Origin: Rickettsiales bacterium
Lineage (GTDB): Bacteria > Bacteroidota > Bacteroidia > Cytophagales > Cyclobacteriaceae
Assembly (NCBI GenBank): GCA_002729235.1
Contig: PBTY01000100.1
Location: 1-60,358, forward strand
Reading direction: 5' to 3'
DNA length: 60,358 bases
The position numbers were made by a program, and so were the translations under genes. The notes beneath the pieces are model-generated. The model did no database searches and had not been told where the DNA came from. It worked only from the letters and a program-made list of their open reading frames with translations. Numbering within the stretch: position 1 is the stretch's first letter; each line of letters begins with the position of its first letter. Below are positions 26,384-33,637 of the stretch, piece by piece.

Positions 26384-27052
26384 TCAGTCTCTCACAGCCT
26401 TATTTATCAATGAAAAGGTAATGCTGATATGAGCCAGGTAATAAGTTGGTAGGATCAGAAAATCAAAAGCGTGGTATCCTACAAATTCCTTAAAAGAGAT
26501 AATGGTATCGGATAATAGAATAAGCAGAATGCCAAAAAAGTAGCTCCATTTGACTATTGGAATATTAGTTGACCCAATAGCGGCACCCATCGAAAAGCAA
26601 GATACCAACAAATAAATGAGGGCAGCGATCATCAACATTTGATCATCAATGGCTGGCTGCAGTGCAAGGAAGAAGAACGTAAGAAAACTTGCGAGTAACA
26701 GACTCGTAAATCGCCAGTTCATTTTACCATTGATTAGTGCAAAGGATAGATAACCAACATGAGCCAGGAAGAACAATGCAATTCCTTTTACGAACATCAT
26801 GGAGTCTCCTTGCATATTCGTTAAAAACCAATCACCAAGGATTGAAAAAAAGTAAGCTCCAGCAATCCACCAATCAGCTTTTGATCCCTTTTTCTGATAC
26901 TGAAGAATAAGGATAATTAAGATTCCGATTCCAGCTGTTCCTGATTTGAAAAGGAAATTGGAGGTAGTTAATGCTAGAACTGCAAGAAAAAGTGAAAGCA
27001 GTAGCAGTACGTAAGTTAATTGGGTTTTAATGGCTATTTCGTTTTGGGTCAC
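26384..27052 (-). CDS. YhhN/TMEM86 family lysoplasmalogenase-like membrane protein
   Basis: A 222-residue protein of about eight membrane helices. The family signature is present: AYFFSILGDWFLTNMQ in the third helix and IISFKEFVGYH near the seventh, with conserved Asp residues in the membrane. Human TMEM86B and related bacterial proteins hydrolyse lysoplasmalogens; activity here is inferred. It lies 29 bases after the DUF4287 gene on the same strand. Confidence 0.82.
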   Translation of the reverse strand: MTQNEIAIKTQLTYVLLLLSLFLAVLALTTSNFLFKSGTAGIGILIILILQYQKKGSKADWWIAGAYFFSILGDWFLTNMQGDSMMFVKGIALFFLAHVGYLSFALINGKMNWRFTSLLLASFLTFFFLALQPAIDDQMLMIAALIYLLVSCFSMGAAIGSTNIPIVKWSYFFGILLILLSDTIISFKEFVGYHAFDFLILPTYYLAHISITFSLINKAVRD

Positions 27053-27081
27053 TTCAAGATAACTGAGAAATTCAATAAACC

Positions 27082-27297
27082 TTACTTTTTTCCTTTTAAC
27101 AGGGCATAAATTGCCATGGCATGACCATGTCCTAATTCGAATTCAGCTTTGAGCCAATCGGTGATTTGGGTCGCTTTCACTCCATCAGCTATTTTTCCAT
27201 TTTGAGTGAATCCTTTGCTTTCGGCCAGCTCCTTGAAATCAGACGGAGACTTTCCGGTTTTAGCCTGAATATTGTCCAGATATGCTTGAAATGACAT
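27082..27297 (-). CDS. DUF4287 small protein
   Basis: A 71-residue protein matching DUF4287: SFQAYLDNIQAKTGKSPSDF, KGFTQNGKIADGVKATQITDW and LGHGHAMAIYALLKGKK. These soluble helical proteins are widespread and unassigned, and are sometimes fused to DUF5655. It precedes the YhhN gene on the same strand and may be co-transcribed with it. Confidence 0.85.
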   Translation of the reverse strand: MSFQAYLDNIQAKTGKSPSDFKELAESKGFTQNGKIADGVKATQITDWLKAEFELGHGHAMAIYALLKGKK

Positions 27298-27374
27298 AAT
27301 TATTGTTCATTGAATTATCTGTCAAATTAAGTGATTCTCTGGAAATTTTGTAGATGTTTGGCAAGTCAAAATGA

Positions 27375-28481
27375 CTAGTCACTGACTTTTCTTTTTAGTT
27401 TATCTATGAATTTGAAAGTTGATGTTTTATCGCCTGACTGATCTGACATTAACTCTGCAATGGGTTGTAGTTCTTCGTAATTCTCGCAAAACACTTTGAA
27501 AATAGCCATGAACGGGAGGAACAAGATCATTCCTGAAATGCCCCATAGGAAGCCTCCGGCAATTAATGATACCAATGCAGTCATCGCATTGAGATTCAGG
27601 TTGCCACCTACAATTTTGGGGCTTAGGAAATTTCCTTCGAGTGTTTGTACGAACCAAAACACAATGATCACCCCTATAGGGTACCAATAACTGTCATAGG
27701 TCATGAATGCATAAAGGGTTGGTAGCAGTCCTCCAAGGAATGTTCCGATATATGGGATGATGGCCAGGATAGCTGCAAGGAAACCGAAGAAGAAAGCATA
27801 ATCTATTCCAACAATTAACAAACCAATAGTATTTAAGGTACCCAGGATCAGCATTAGCAAACCCATGCCCGTTAGGTATTTTTGACCAACTTTTTGCGCT
27901 TTTTGTAAGGTGTCTCTAAACTGATCTCTACTTTTCTCCGGTACTGCTTTAGTTAATCCAATAGTGAATGGTTTATTGTAAAGCAATATTAAAAAGCTAT
28001 AGATGACTGTGAGTAAAGTGAAACTCAATAAGGTGCTGGTGAAGCTAATCGTGTCTGAGACCATTGGCATGCCTTTCTCATTGAGGGCATTTAATAGCTT
28101 TTCTTTGATTTCTTCCGATTTAATATCTGGGATGAATTGAATTTTCTCATTTACAAATTCCATGAGGCTGATATACAGGTCATGCAGTTTCTCTGTGAAA
28201 GCTCCATAATTGCTCGCGATATCGATTATTTGAGAGGAGAAGAAGTAGATCAACAGTCCAATGACGATTACCACACTAAACATAGTCGTCATAATTGCCC
28301 AGACTAAAGCAAACCCTTTTTGGTTTAGAAAGCGAACGATGGGGTAGAGGGTAATGGCGATAAGCAATGCATAAGCTAGTGGGATGAGCAGCTTACTGGC
28401 TATAGACAATATGAACACAAAAGCAATGAGAGTACCTAGTGCGAAAAAAGTGTTTTTAAAAGACAGGTTCATGGTTTTCAT
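27375..28481 (-). CDS. AI-2E transporter family membrane protein
   Basis: A 368-residue multi-helix protein of the AI-2E/PerM family, starting at MKTMNLSFKNTFFALG (an upstream in-frame ATG at 28499 adds six residues). About eight helices are visible, with the conserved block GILAAILAIIPYIGTFLGGLLPT-like at FLAAILAIIPYIGTFLGG and the C-terminal NFLSPKIVGGNLNLNAM. Family members include a sodium/proton antiporter and the disputed AI-2 exporter, so the name does not settle substrate. It ends 78 bases before the DUF4287 start. Confidence 0.88.
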   Translation of the reverse strand: MKTMNLSFKNTFFALGTLIAFVFILSIASKLLIPLAYALLIAITLYPIVRFLNQKGFALVWAIMTTMFSVVIVIGLLIYFFSSQIIDIASNYGAFTEKLHDLYISLMEFVNEKIQFIPDIKSEEIKEKLLNALNEKGMPMVSDTISFTSTLLSFTLLTVIYSFLILLYNKPFTIGLTKAVPEKSRDQFRDTLQKAQKVGQKYLTGMGLLMLILGTLNTIGLLIVGIDYAFFFGFLAAILAIIPYIGTFLGGLLPTLYAFMTYDSYWYPIGVIIVFWFVQTLEGNFLSPKIVGGNLNLNAMTALVSLIAGGFLWGISGMILFLPFMAIFKVFCENYEELQPIAELMSDQSGDKTSTFKFIDKLKRKVSD

Positions 28482-28560
28482 ATCAGGATAGATAACCATG
28501 AACTATCCAGTTAGTTTTGTTTCACTATCAAAAAATGTTAGAGTAATGCAGCAGGAAACC

Positions 28561-28995
28561 TCAACTCTCCTCTTTGGATACTTGAATGTCCTTATTGATT
28601 AATAACAAATCGCTTATCATCTCCTCATTATTCACTGGGGAAATATACAGTTCATCAAATTTATTGTATTTGATAATCATTCCTTTTCGAGCAGTGGCAG
28701 CTTTTGACGTGCCAGCCCACATTGTTGTGTTGTGGTGAATCTCTCTAATTTTTGTGATTTCGATATTTCCATGAAGAAGTCCTGATTTATACCTAAGTGT
28801 TTTATTTTCAATGGCATAGGAGGTGCTGATATATGTCCACAATACGATAGCGAAGGGGATGGATAAAGAGAAGAATGCCAGTAGTTGACTAGCTATAGAT
28901 TGTTGAATTGATGTAAGTGAGGCTAGTGGAAGTAACGCTAATCCAGCTAGTACATAAATAATGAATCCTTTGCGATTTGGTTTGTAGATCTTCAT
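28561..28995 (-). CDS. PH domain (YyaB-like) membrane protein
   Basis: A 144-residue protein with two membrane helices (about residues 11-28 and 36-53) and a bacterial PH domain in the C-terminal half: YAIENKTLRYKSGLLHGNIEI, then ITKIREIHHNTTMWAG. This is the usual form of YyaB/bPH_4 proteins. Function unknown. It lies 29 bases after another small membrane protein gene on the same strand. Confidence 0.75.
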   Translation of the reverse strand: MKIYKPNRKGFIIYVLAGLALLPLASLTSIQQSIASQLLAFFSLSIPFAIVLWTYISTSYAIENKTLRYKSGLLHGNIEITKIREIHHNTTMWAGTSKAATARKGMIIKYNKFDELYISPVNNEEMISDLLLINKDIQVSKEES

Positions 28996-29024
28996 TTTTT
29001 GAGGAAAAGTTTGATTTGGCTACC

Positions 29025-29432
29025 TTAATTTAAAGAACTCATTCCTTTCTTAGATTTAGCAACAATATATAACGCTATTGATAAAAGAATCGTCACCGGA
29101 GTAAAAGCGAGCTTTTCAAAGTCATTCTCTGACACAAGGTTGCCAAGTGTGTTGAGAATAAATAGTCCCATCATTACCCAAATAAGTATTTTCAGGACCT
29201 TAGTTGAAAGAATTGGTCTAATTATTTGCGCATGCATCAAAATAACCGACAAGAAGAAAACATTCAGAGCTAAAGAAATCAGTTCGAAAACTATCATTTC
29301 CTGAGAACTTGATAATCTACTGCCCCAAACTATGTCATATGGGGTGATGGAGGTTATGATTAATACATGAAAGATGATGAGTAAGGAGAAAATAGCAACC
29401 AGTAGAAATTCAGCAGATCGAGATAGGTTCAT
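29025..29432 (-). CDS. Small four-helix membrane protein of unknown function
   Basis: A 135-residue protein with four predicted helices (about 7-28, 46-68, 82-100, 108-126) and very few polar residues. No family recognised. It is upstream of the PH-domain gene on the same strand, 29 bases apart, and could be co-expressed. Confidence 0.55.
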   Translation of the reverse strand: MNLSRSAEFLLVAIFSLLIIFHVLIITSITPYDIVWGSRLSSSQEMIVFELISLALNVFFLSVILMHAQIIRPILSTKVLKILIWVMMGLFILNTLGNLVSENDFEKLAFTPVTILLSIALYIVAKSKKGMSSLN

Positions 29433-29512
29433 GATTTTAATGTGTTTAAATATCCTACGTAATGAGCGGTGCTGGGTTTTCCTGACTGACCATGTGAAAA
29501 TTCAGTCTATAA

Positions 29513-29567
29513 CAGTGCTCTATCAATACAGCTTTATTCCGTAGATGAGTCAAATGATAGAGCACTG
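29513..29567. repeat. 13-bp perfect inverted repeat with 29-base loop
   Basis: CAGTGCTCTATCA at 29513-29525 is the exact reverse complement of 29555-29567. It lies just past the stop of the alpha/beta hydrolase gene and before the next gene. The loop is long for a terminator. It could still act as one, or be a remnant of a small mobile element; no target-site duplication is evident. Confidence 0.6.
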
Positions 29568-29584
29568 GTTTTTAGATCATTCGA

Positions 29585-30439
29585 TCAGTTCAACCATGTA
29601 TTGACGTAGTTGGCCACTTCCGACCAATTCTCTTCACCAACAATGAAGTGGTCACGATCGTCAAAGATTTTATGTTCTTTGATACTCTTCTCGTCTTTGT
29701 ACTTCTTAAAGTTTTTCTTATTCAAAGAAGCTGGAATGATATGATCTTCCTTTCCAGAGATGAATAGCATCGGTACATGTGGCTTCTTGAAGTCAATTTT
29801 CCCTGCTTTTTTCAAGGTTTCTCGTGCGATGTTACGGCTTTCCGGAACTACATATTGTTCAAAAAAGCGATCTGATTGTTCTCTAGTTAAAGTATTCGTA
29901 AAGGCGTAGTGAAACCATTTTTTAGTCGGATAAAAAACGGAGTTTCCTTTGAGTGGATTTAGCATGCCACTGTTTGATTTGAGGAAACTAAACTTCGTGG
30001 TGATCACACCTTTGGGCGGAGCACTGCTGATAATTATAGCTGCTTCTGCCAAATTTAGTTCTACCAGCTTTTGTGCGATCAAACCACCCATTGAGTGACC
30101 CACTATGATGGGTTTTTCTGGTAATTTTTGTAGAAAGTTGATCATTTGATTCAATACTTCAGAGAAGGTTAAGTCACCCAGTCTTTCAGGTGCGTTTCTC
30201 CTCAAAAATGAAGGCATTCCCTGGTGCTCATAATATGCAGGAGCATACGTCGTATATCCTTTTTGCCCAAAGTATGCCTCCCAGTCTGCCCAGCTTTTAT
30301 CATTTAAAAAGAGTCCGTGAATAAATACGATTGTTTTGGATTCGATTGATTTTTGCATGTCATAAGTAGATTTGGATTGTGAAAAAGTTGCTGTTTGTGA
30401 AGTGATGCTCACCAACAGCAAAAGCATAATTCGTTTCAT
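29585..30439 (-). CDS. Secreted alpha/beta hydrolase
   Basis: A 284-residue esterase/lipase-type enzyme with a signal peptide (MKRIMLLLLVSITSQTATFS). The nucleophile elbow GHSMGG is at 114-119 with Ser116; the oxyanion HGLF follows the first strand (IVFIHGLFLNDKSW); the acid is in FISGKEDHIIP and the His in RDHFIVGEE. Catalytic order and length are normal. The substrate is unknown. Upstream, 76 bases away, is a Crp/Fnr gene on the same strand. Confidence 0.88.
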   Translation of the reverse strand: MKRIMLLLLVSITSQTATFSQSKSTYDMQKSIESKTIVFIHGLFLNDKSWADWEAYFGQKGYTTYAPAYYEHQGMPSFLRRNAPERLGDLTFSEVLNQMINFLQKLPEKPIIVGHSMGGLIAQKLVELNLAEAAIIISSAPPKGVITTKFSFLKSNSGMLNPLKGNSVFYPTKKWFHYAFTNTLTREQSDRFFEQYVVPESRNIARETLKKAGKIDFKKPHVPMLFISGKEDHIIPASLNKKNFKKYKDEKSIKEHKIFDDRDHFIVGEENWSEVANYVNTWLN

Positions 30440-30515
30440 TTTCTTTGCTTGTTTTTAATTACAAGGCAAAGCTGAAAAACGGAAAAGCCGATTTCCTTAA
30501 CCCAGGTTAAAATCG

Positions 30516-31103
30516 CTACTTACTAGCCAATCTTTTTCTGATTCTGCTTAATGAAGGACCTTGAATGCCTAAATAGGAGGAGATATGGTAGAGAGGAACC
30601 TTCTCGTACAGCTCTGGATGAGTGTTGATTAATTCCAGATACATTTCTTCTGGTGATTTGAGAAGAAAACTTTCTATTCGTTCTATTACTAGATTGGCAG
30701 CCATTTCAGCGGCTAGACGACCAAAAGTTTCCCATTCATGGGATTGCTTGTATAATTTCTTGAGGTCGAAAATATTGATGGTAAAGATGCGTGCATCGGT
30801 GAGAGCCTCCGTGTAATAATTGCAGGGGATTTGCTGAACGAAGCTTTTATAGGCGGAGACAAATCCATTTTTGGAAAAAAAGAAAATGTTCTTATCCTCA
30901 CCTGATTTGTAATCAATAACGTAAGAGCGAAAAGTTCCTTCTACCACAAACCCAAGTTCTTTGCAGACATTCTTGTAGTTGTTAAAGAGGTCGCCTTTTA
31001 TAAATGACTTCTCATTCCAATAATCCGATGACAAGCTAAAGGCTTCTGGTGACATTCCAGAAAACTGCTCAAACCTGAACTGTAGCAATTCTAAATCAAC
31101 CAT
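30516..31103 (-). CDS. Crp/Fnr family regulator without a recognisable cAMP pocket
   Basis: A 195-residue protein: an N-terminal cyclic-nucleotide-binding-type beta-roll (about 20-120) and a C-terminal helix-turn-helix (LYHISSYLGIQGPSLSRIRKR). The usual phosphate-binding pair FGE...R(S/T) is not seen, so the ligand is unlikely to be ordinary cAMP; many Bacteroidota members of this group behave this way. It probably acts as a local regulator of the adjacent hydrolase gene. The same helix-turn-helix form recurs at 47385 and 49412. Confidence 0.85.
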   Translation of the reverse strand: MVDLELLQFRFEQFSGMSPEAFSLSSDYWNEKSFIKGDLFNNYKNVCKELGFVVEGTFRSYVIDYKSGEDKNIFFFSKNGFVSAYKSFVQQIPCNYYTEALTDARIFTINIFDLKKLYKQSHEWETFGRLAAEMAANLVIERIESFLLKSPEEMYLELINTHPELYEKVPLYHISSYLGIQGPSLSRIRKRLASK

Positions 31104-31235
31104 ATATCAATCTGTCTACCTACTGATTGTGGCTAAACTACTTAAAATTGGGTTTCACATCAAACTTAAGGCTGGTATTATGAATGCCTATATCTAGCAA
31201 TAAGGAGCACTTTTAGCGATGATACTTCGTCTTTC

Positions 31236-31300
31236 AACTTAAAAATAAATTATAAAACTTAATAATAAGTTGATAAACTTAAAATTAAGTTATACTATTG
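31236..31300 (+). promoter_or_regulatory. BlaI operator array (three palindromes, 20-bp period) and promoter
   Basis: Three 16-base palindromes of form AACTTAnnnnTAAGTT start at 31236, 31256 and 31276; the first has one mismatch, the other two are perfect. A -7 element TACTATTG lies at 31293-31300 with TTG at 31270-31272 (20-base spacer), so the third palindrome sits between the promoter boxes and the second covers the -33. Side-by-side spacing of about two helical turns favours cooperative binding of repressor dimers on one DNA face. The ATG of the BlaI gene is 29 bases past the -7 element. Confidence 0.78.
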
Positions 31301-31329
31301 TGTAGCTGATTAATTTAAAACTCAAGAGT

Positions 31330-31704
31330 ATGGTTACCCTCACTAAGGCAGAAGAGAAGATCATGATGATCCTCTGGGATATTGAAAAAGGTTTTATCAA
31401 GGATATACAAGATCAATATCCCGACCCTAAACCTCCTTATAATTCGATTTCGACGATTGTTCGGGTGTTGGTGCAAAAAGAGATTGTAGGCTATACGGCT
31501 TATGGTAAATCTCATCAGTACCATCCACTCATCGCGAAGGAGGATTATAGCAAGGGGCAATTGTCGCGCCTGGTGAAGGACTATTATGACAATTCTTTGA
31601 AGCAAGTAGTCAGTTTCTTTTCAGAAAGTAAAAAGCTGGACAAAAAGGAGCTGGATGAAGCCATAAGAATGCTGGAAGAGCTTAAATCACAAAAAGATGA
31701 GTAA
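31330..31704 (+). CDS. BlaI/MecI/CopY family transcriptional repressor
   Basis: A 124-residue winged-helix repressor with the typical opening LTKAEEKIMMILWDIEKGF and recognition region YNSISTIVRVLVQKEIVGYT. It binds palindromic operators as a dimer and is removed when its partner peptidase cleaves it, a role well known for BlaI/BlaR1. Three palindromes directly upstream match autoregulation. Its stop overlaps the start of the M56 peptidase gene by eight bases. Confidence 0.93.
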   Translation: MVTLTKAEEKIMMILWDIEKGFIKDIQDQYPDPKPPYNSISTIVRVLVQKEIVGYTAYGKSHQYHPLIAKEDYSKGQLSRLVKDYYDNSLKQVVSFFSESKKLDKKELDEAIRMLEELKSQKDE

Positions 31705-33409
31705 ACTAATCCTATATCTTTTGGAGGCAAGTGCATCGCTAGCGGTGCTATATGCCTTATACCTTTTGGTACTTAGAAAGTTGACATTTTTCAGCTTTAA
31801 CCGATTCTTTTTGTTGGCCATTCTGGTCGTTTCATTGGCTTTGCCTTTATTGAGTTTTGAATTATTTCCATCAGCAGATCATGTGGTGACTAAACCTGTT
31901 GCGGAACTTAGAGAAATGCGTTTGGCCTATTACCAGGCGCTGGATGACTGGGTATTTGAGCGGCGTAGCACTACAGAGTTAACTGGAGCAAACTCCAATT
32001 TCATGGGATCATCGGAAATGGATTGGAAGAAGGGACTTCTTTTCACGCTTTTCGGTTTGTATCTCTGTGGAATCATTGTGCTGCTAAGTCGTACATTGTG
32101 GACCTATACCTGGATGCGTAGATTGAAAAGTAAGCATCCGAGTGAGGTAATTGATGGAGTGTTGGTAGTAAAAGTACCTTATCCAATGGCTCCATTTTCC
32201 TTTATGAATGCTGTTTTTGTGTTTGAAGAGACTTTGCAGGATGAATCATTTCTTCAGATTCTCGCACATGAAAAGACACACATCAAACAGCGACATTCTA
32301 TTGACTTAATTTTTGTTCAACTGATTGTTGCCATACATTGGTTTAATCCTGCTGTTTGGCATTTGATCAAATCCTTAAAAACAACGCATGAATACATAGT
32401 AGATAAGCAAATGATTAACCAGGGTTATTCCTTAGTTGAGTATCAGACCTTGCTATTGAGACAATTGATCAGCAACAACTCATACGGGTTGGTACACAAT
32501 TTCAACTTATCATTTATTAAAAAACGAATAACCATGATGAAAATAAAAGAATCTGGAATGGCTGGTAAAGCCAAAGTAGCAGTAGTTTTTGCTGCGGTAG
32601 TTGTGTTTAGTATGGTCATAGTACAATGTAACTCCAAGTTGGAGGAATCAGAAGTCTCATTGGAAAGTCCATCGTTAATAGCTCCACCACCTCCCCCTAT
32701 CAATTTGCCTCAAGTTGGAGATGTTGGGAAATTTAATCCTGATTTGGACCTGTCTAACTCCATCGTTTTCAATATTGACAATGATGTATTGCATGTCAAT
32801 GGGAAAGTGTGTGATCTGGATGATTTGGCTGGGGTGCTAAATGAGTTTGACTCCAATGAAAGAACCATTGCAGTGTTTTTTATTCACCAGGATCAAACCA
32901 TGAGATTTGTTAGAGATGTGCAAGATGTTTTGAGATTAGAAAATCGGTTGAAAGTTGTTTATCAGGCAATTGATGAGCAAGGCAAATCTGTAGAATTGCC
33001 ATTGTTACTTTCTCCACATCCTGATAGTCCGGAAGGGTTTAAGTTTCCAAAAATTACACCTGAGTATGCGAGCGAATATGATATTGAAGCCATGTTTGTG
33101 CATGTGGAGGAAAATGGGGCACTCAATAATGCCAAAAAAGTGAACGATATGGTGCAAAATCATATCAAGACAAGTGACGATCGATTTGTGGTGAGTATCA
33201 AATCAGATGATCAGGATGCTTATGGCGACTACTTCAAAAACTTATTTCATATACATCAAGTGTTTGACAAAATTTATGAACAACGAGCACAAGAAATGTT
33301 TGGAGTCAGCTTTTATGATATAGATAGAAAAAATTCAGAAGGAATGGAGCAATACAAGGCTGTTCGAGAAGGTATACCTAGGAATATCTCCATTGCAGAA
33401 AGAGACTAA
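31697..33409 (+). CDS. BlaR1-like M56 metallopeptidase with C-terminal ExbD-like region
   Basis: A 570-residue protein. The N-terminal 300 residues are membrane helices carrying the gluzincin site HEKTH at 191-195 and Glu232 in THEYIVDKQ. After a helix at about 290-308 (AVVFAAVVVFSMVIVQC) comes a proline-rich linker (LIAPPPPPINLPQ), then a segment LHVNGKVCDLDDLAGVLNEF...LKVVYQAIDE that resembles the periplasmic ExbD domain, and a further 130 residues of unknown fold. No penicillin-binding domain is present, so the signal is not evidently beta-lactam. It would cleave the BlaI repressor on stimulation. Its gene is overlapped by BlaI and followed by a terminator. Confidence 0.82.
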   Translation: MSKLILYLLEASASLAVLYALYLLVLRKLTFFSFNRFFLLAILVVSLALPLLSFELFPSADHVVTKPVAELREMRLAYYQALDDWVFERRSTTELTGANSNFMGSSEMDWKKGLLFTLFGLYLCGIIVLLSRTLWTYTWMRRLKSKHPSEVIDGVLVVKVPYPMAPFSFMNAVFVFEETLQDESFLQILAHEKTHIKQRHSIDLIFVQLIVAIHWFNPAVWHLIKSLKTTHEYIVDKQMINQGYSLVEYQTLLLRQLISNNSYGLVHNFNLSFIKKRITMMKIKESGMAGKAKVAVVFAAVVVFSMVIVQCNSKLEESEVSLESPSLIAPPPPPINLPQVGDVGKFNPDLDLSNSIVFNIDNDVLHVNGKVCDLDDLAGVLNEFDSNERTIAVFFIHQDQTMRFVRDVQDVLRLENRLKVVYQAIDEQGKSVELPLLLSPHPDSPEGFKFPKITPEYASEYDIEAMFVHVEENGALNNAKKVNDMVQNHIKTSDDRFVVSIKSDDQDAYGDYFKNLFHIHQVFDKIYEQRAQEMFGVSFYDIDRKNSEGMEQYKAVREGIPRNISIAERD

Positions 33410-33425
33410 CATGATGATTGATTAT

Positions 33426-33447
33426 AAAGGCCTCAATTGGGGCCTTT
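33426..33447 (+). terminator. Terminator after the BlaI/M56 operon
   Basis: AAAGGCC / GGCCTTT form a stem over an eight-base loop, followed by TTTTAT on the plus strand. It begins 16 bases after the M56 stop. The next 160 bases up to the following terminator hold no supported gene. Confidence 0.75.
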
Positions 33448-33611
33448 TATAATACACCTATTTCTCTAAAAACTCTTTTGGTAATATCCTTCCTGCACCT
33501 TCCAAAATTTGGATTCTTGACTGAAGAGAATTTGAGAGAGCAATGTCAACAGCAAAGGGATTGTAATACGCATGAAATGAGTCATTATTTTTTCCTTGGC
33601 CAAGATAAATC

Positions 33612-33633
33612 AAAGGCTCCTTTCGGAGCCTTT
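33612..33633 (-). terminator. Terminator after the permease gene
   Basis: A perfect 9-bp stem, AAAGGCTCC / GGAGCCTTT. On the minus strand the loop is GAAA and the tail is T-rich. It lies five bases past the stop of the FtsX-type permease gene, and is symmetric enough to work in both directions. Confidence 0.85.
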
Positions 33634-33637
33634 TTAC

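Noticed and set aside
29545-29570. Resemblance to a tRNA D-arm (GATAGAGCACTGG)
   Set aside because: The D-stem does not pair and there is no cloverleaf; the word is one arm of the inverted repeat at 29513-29567.
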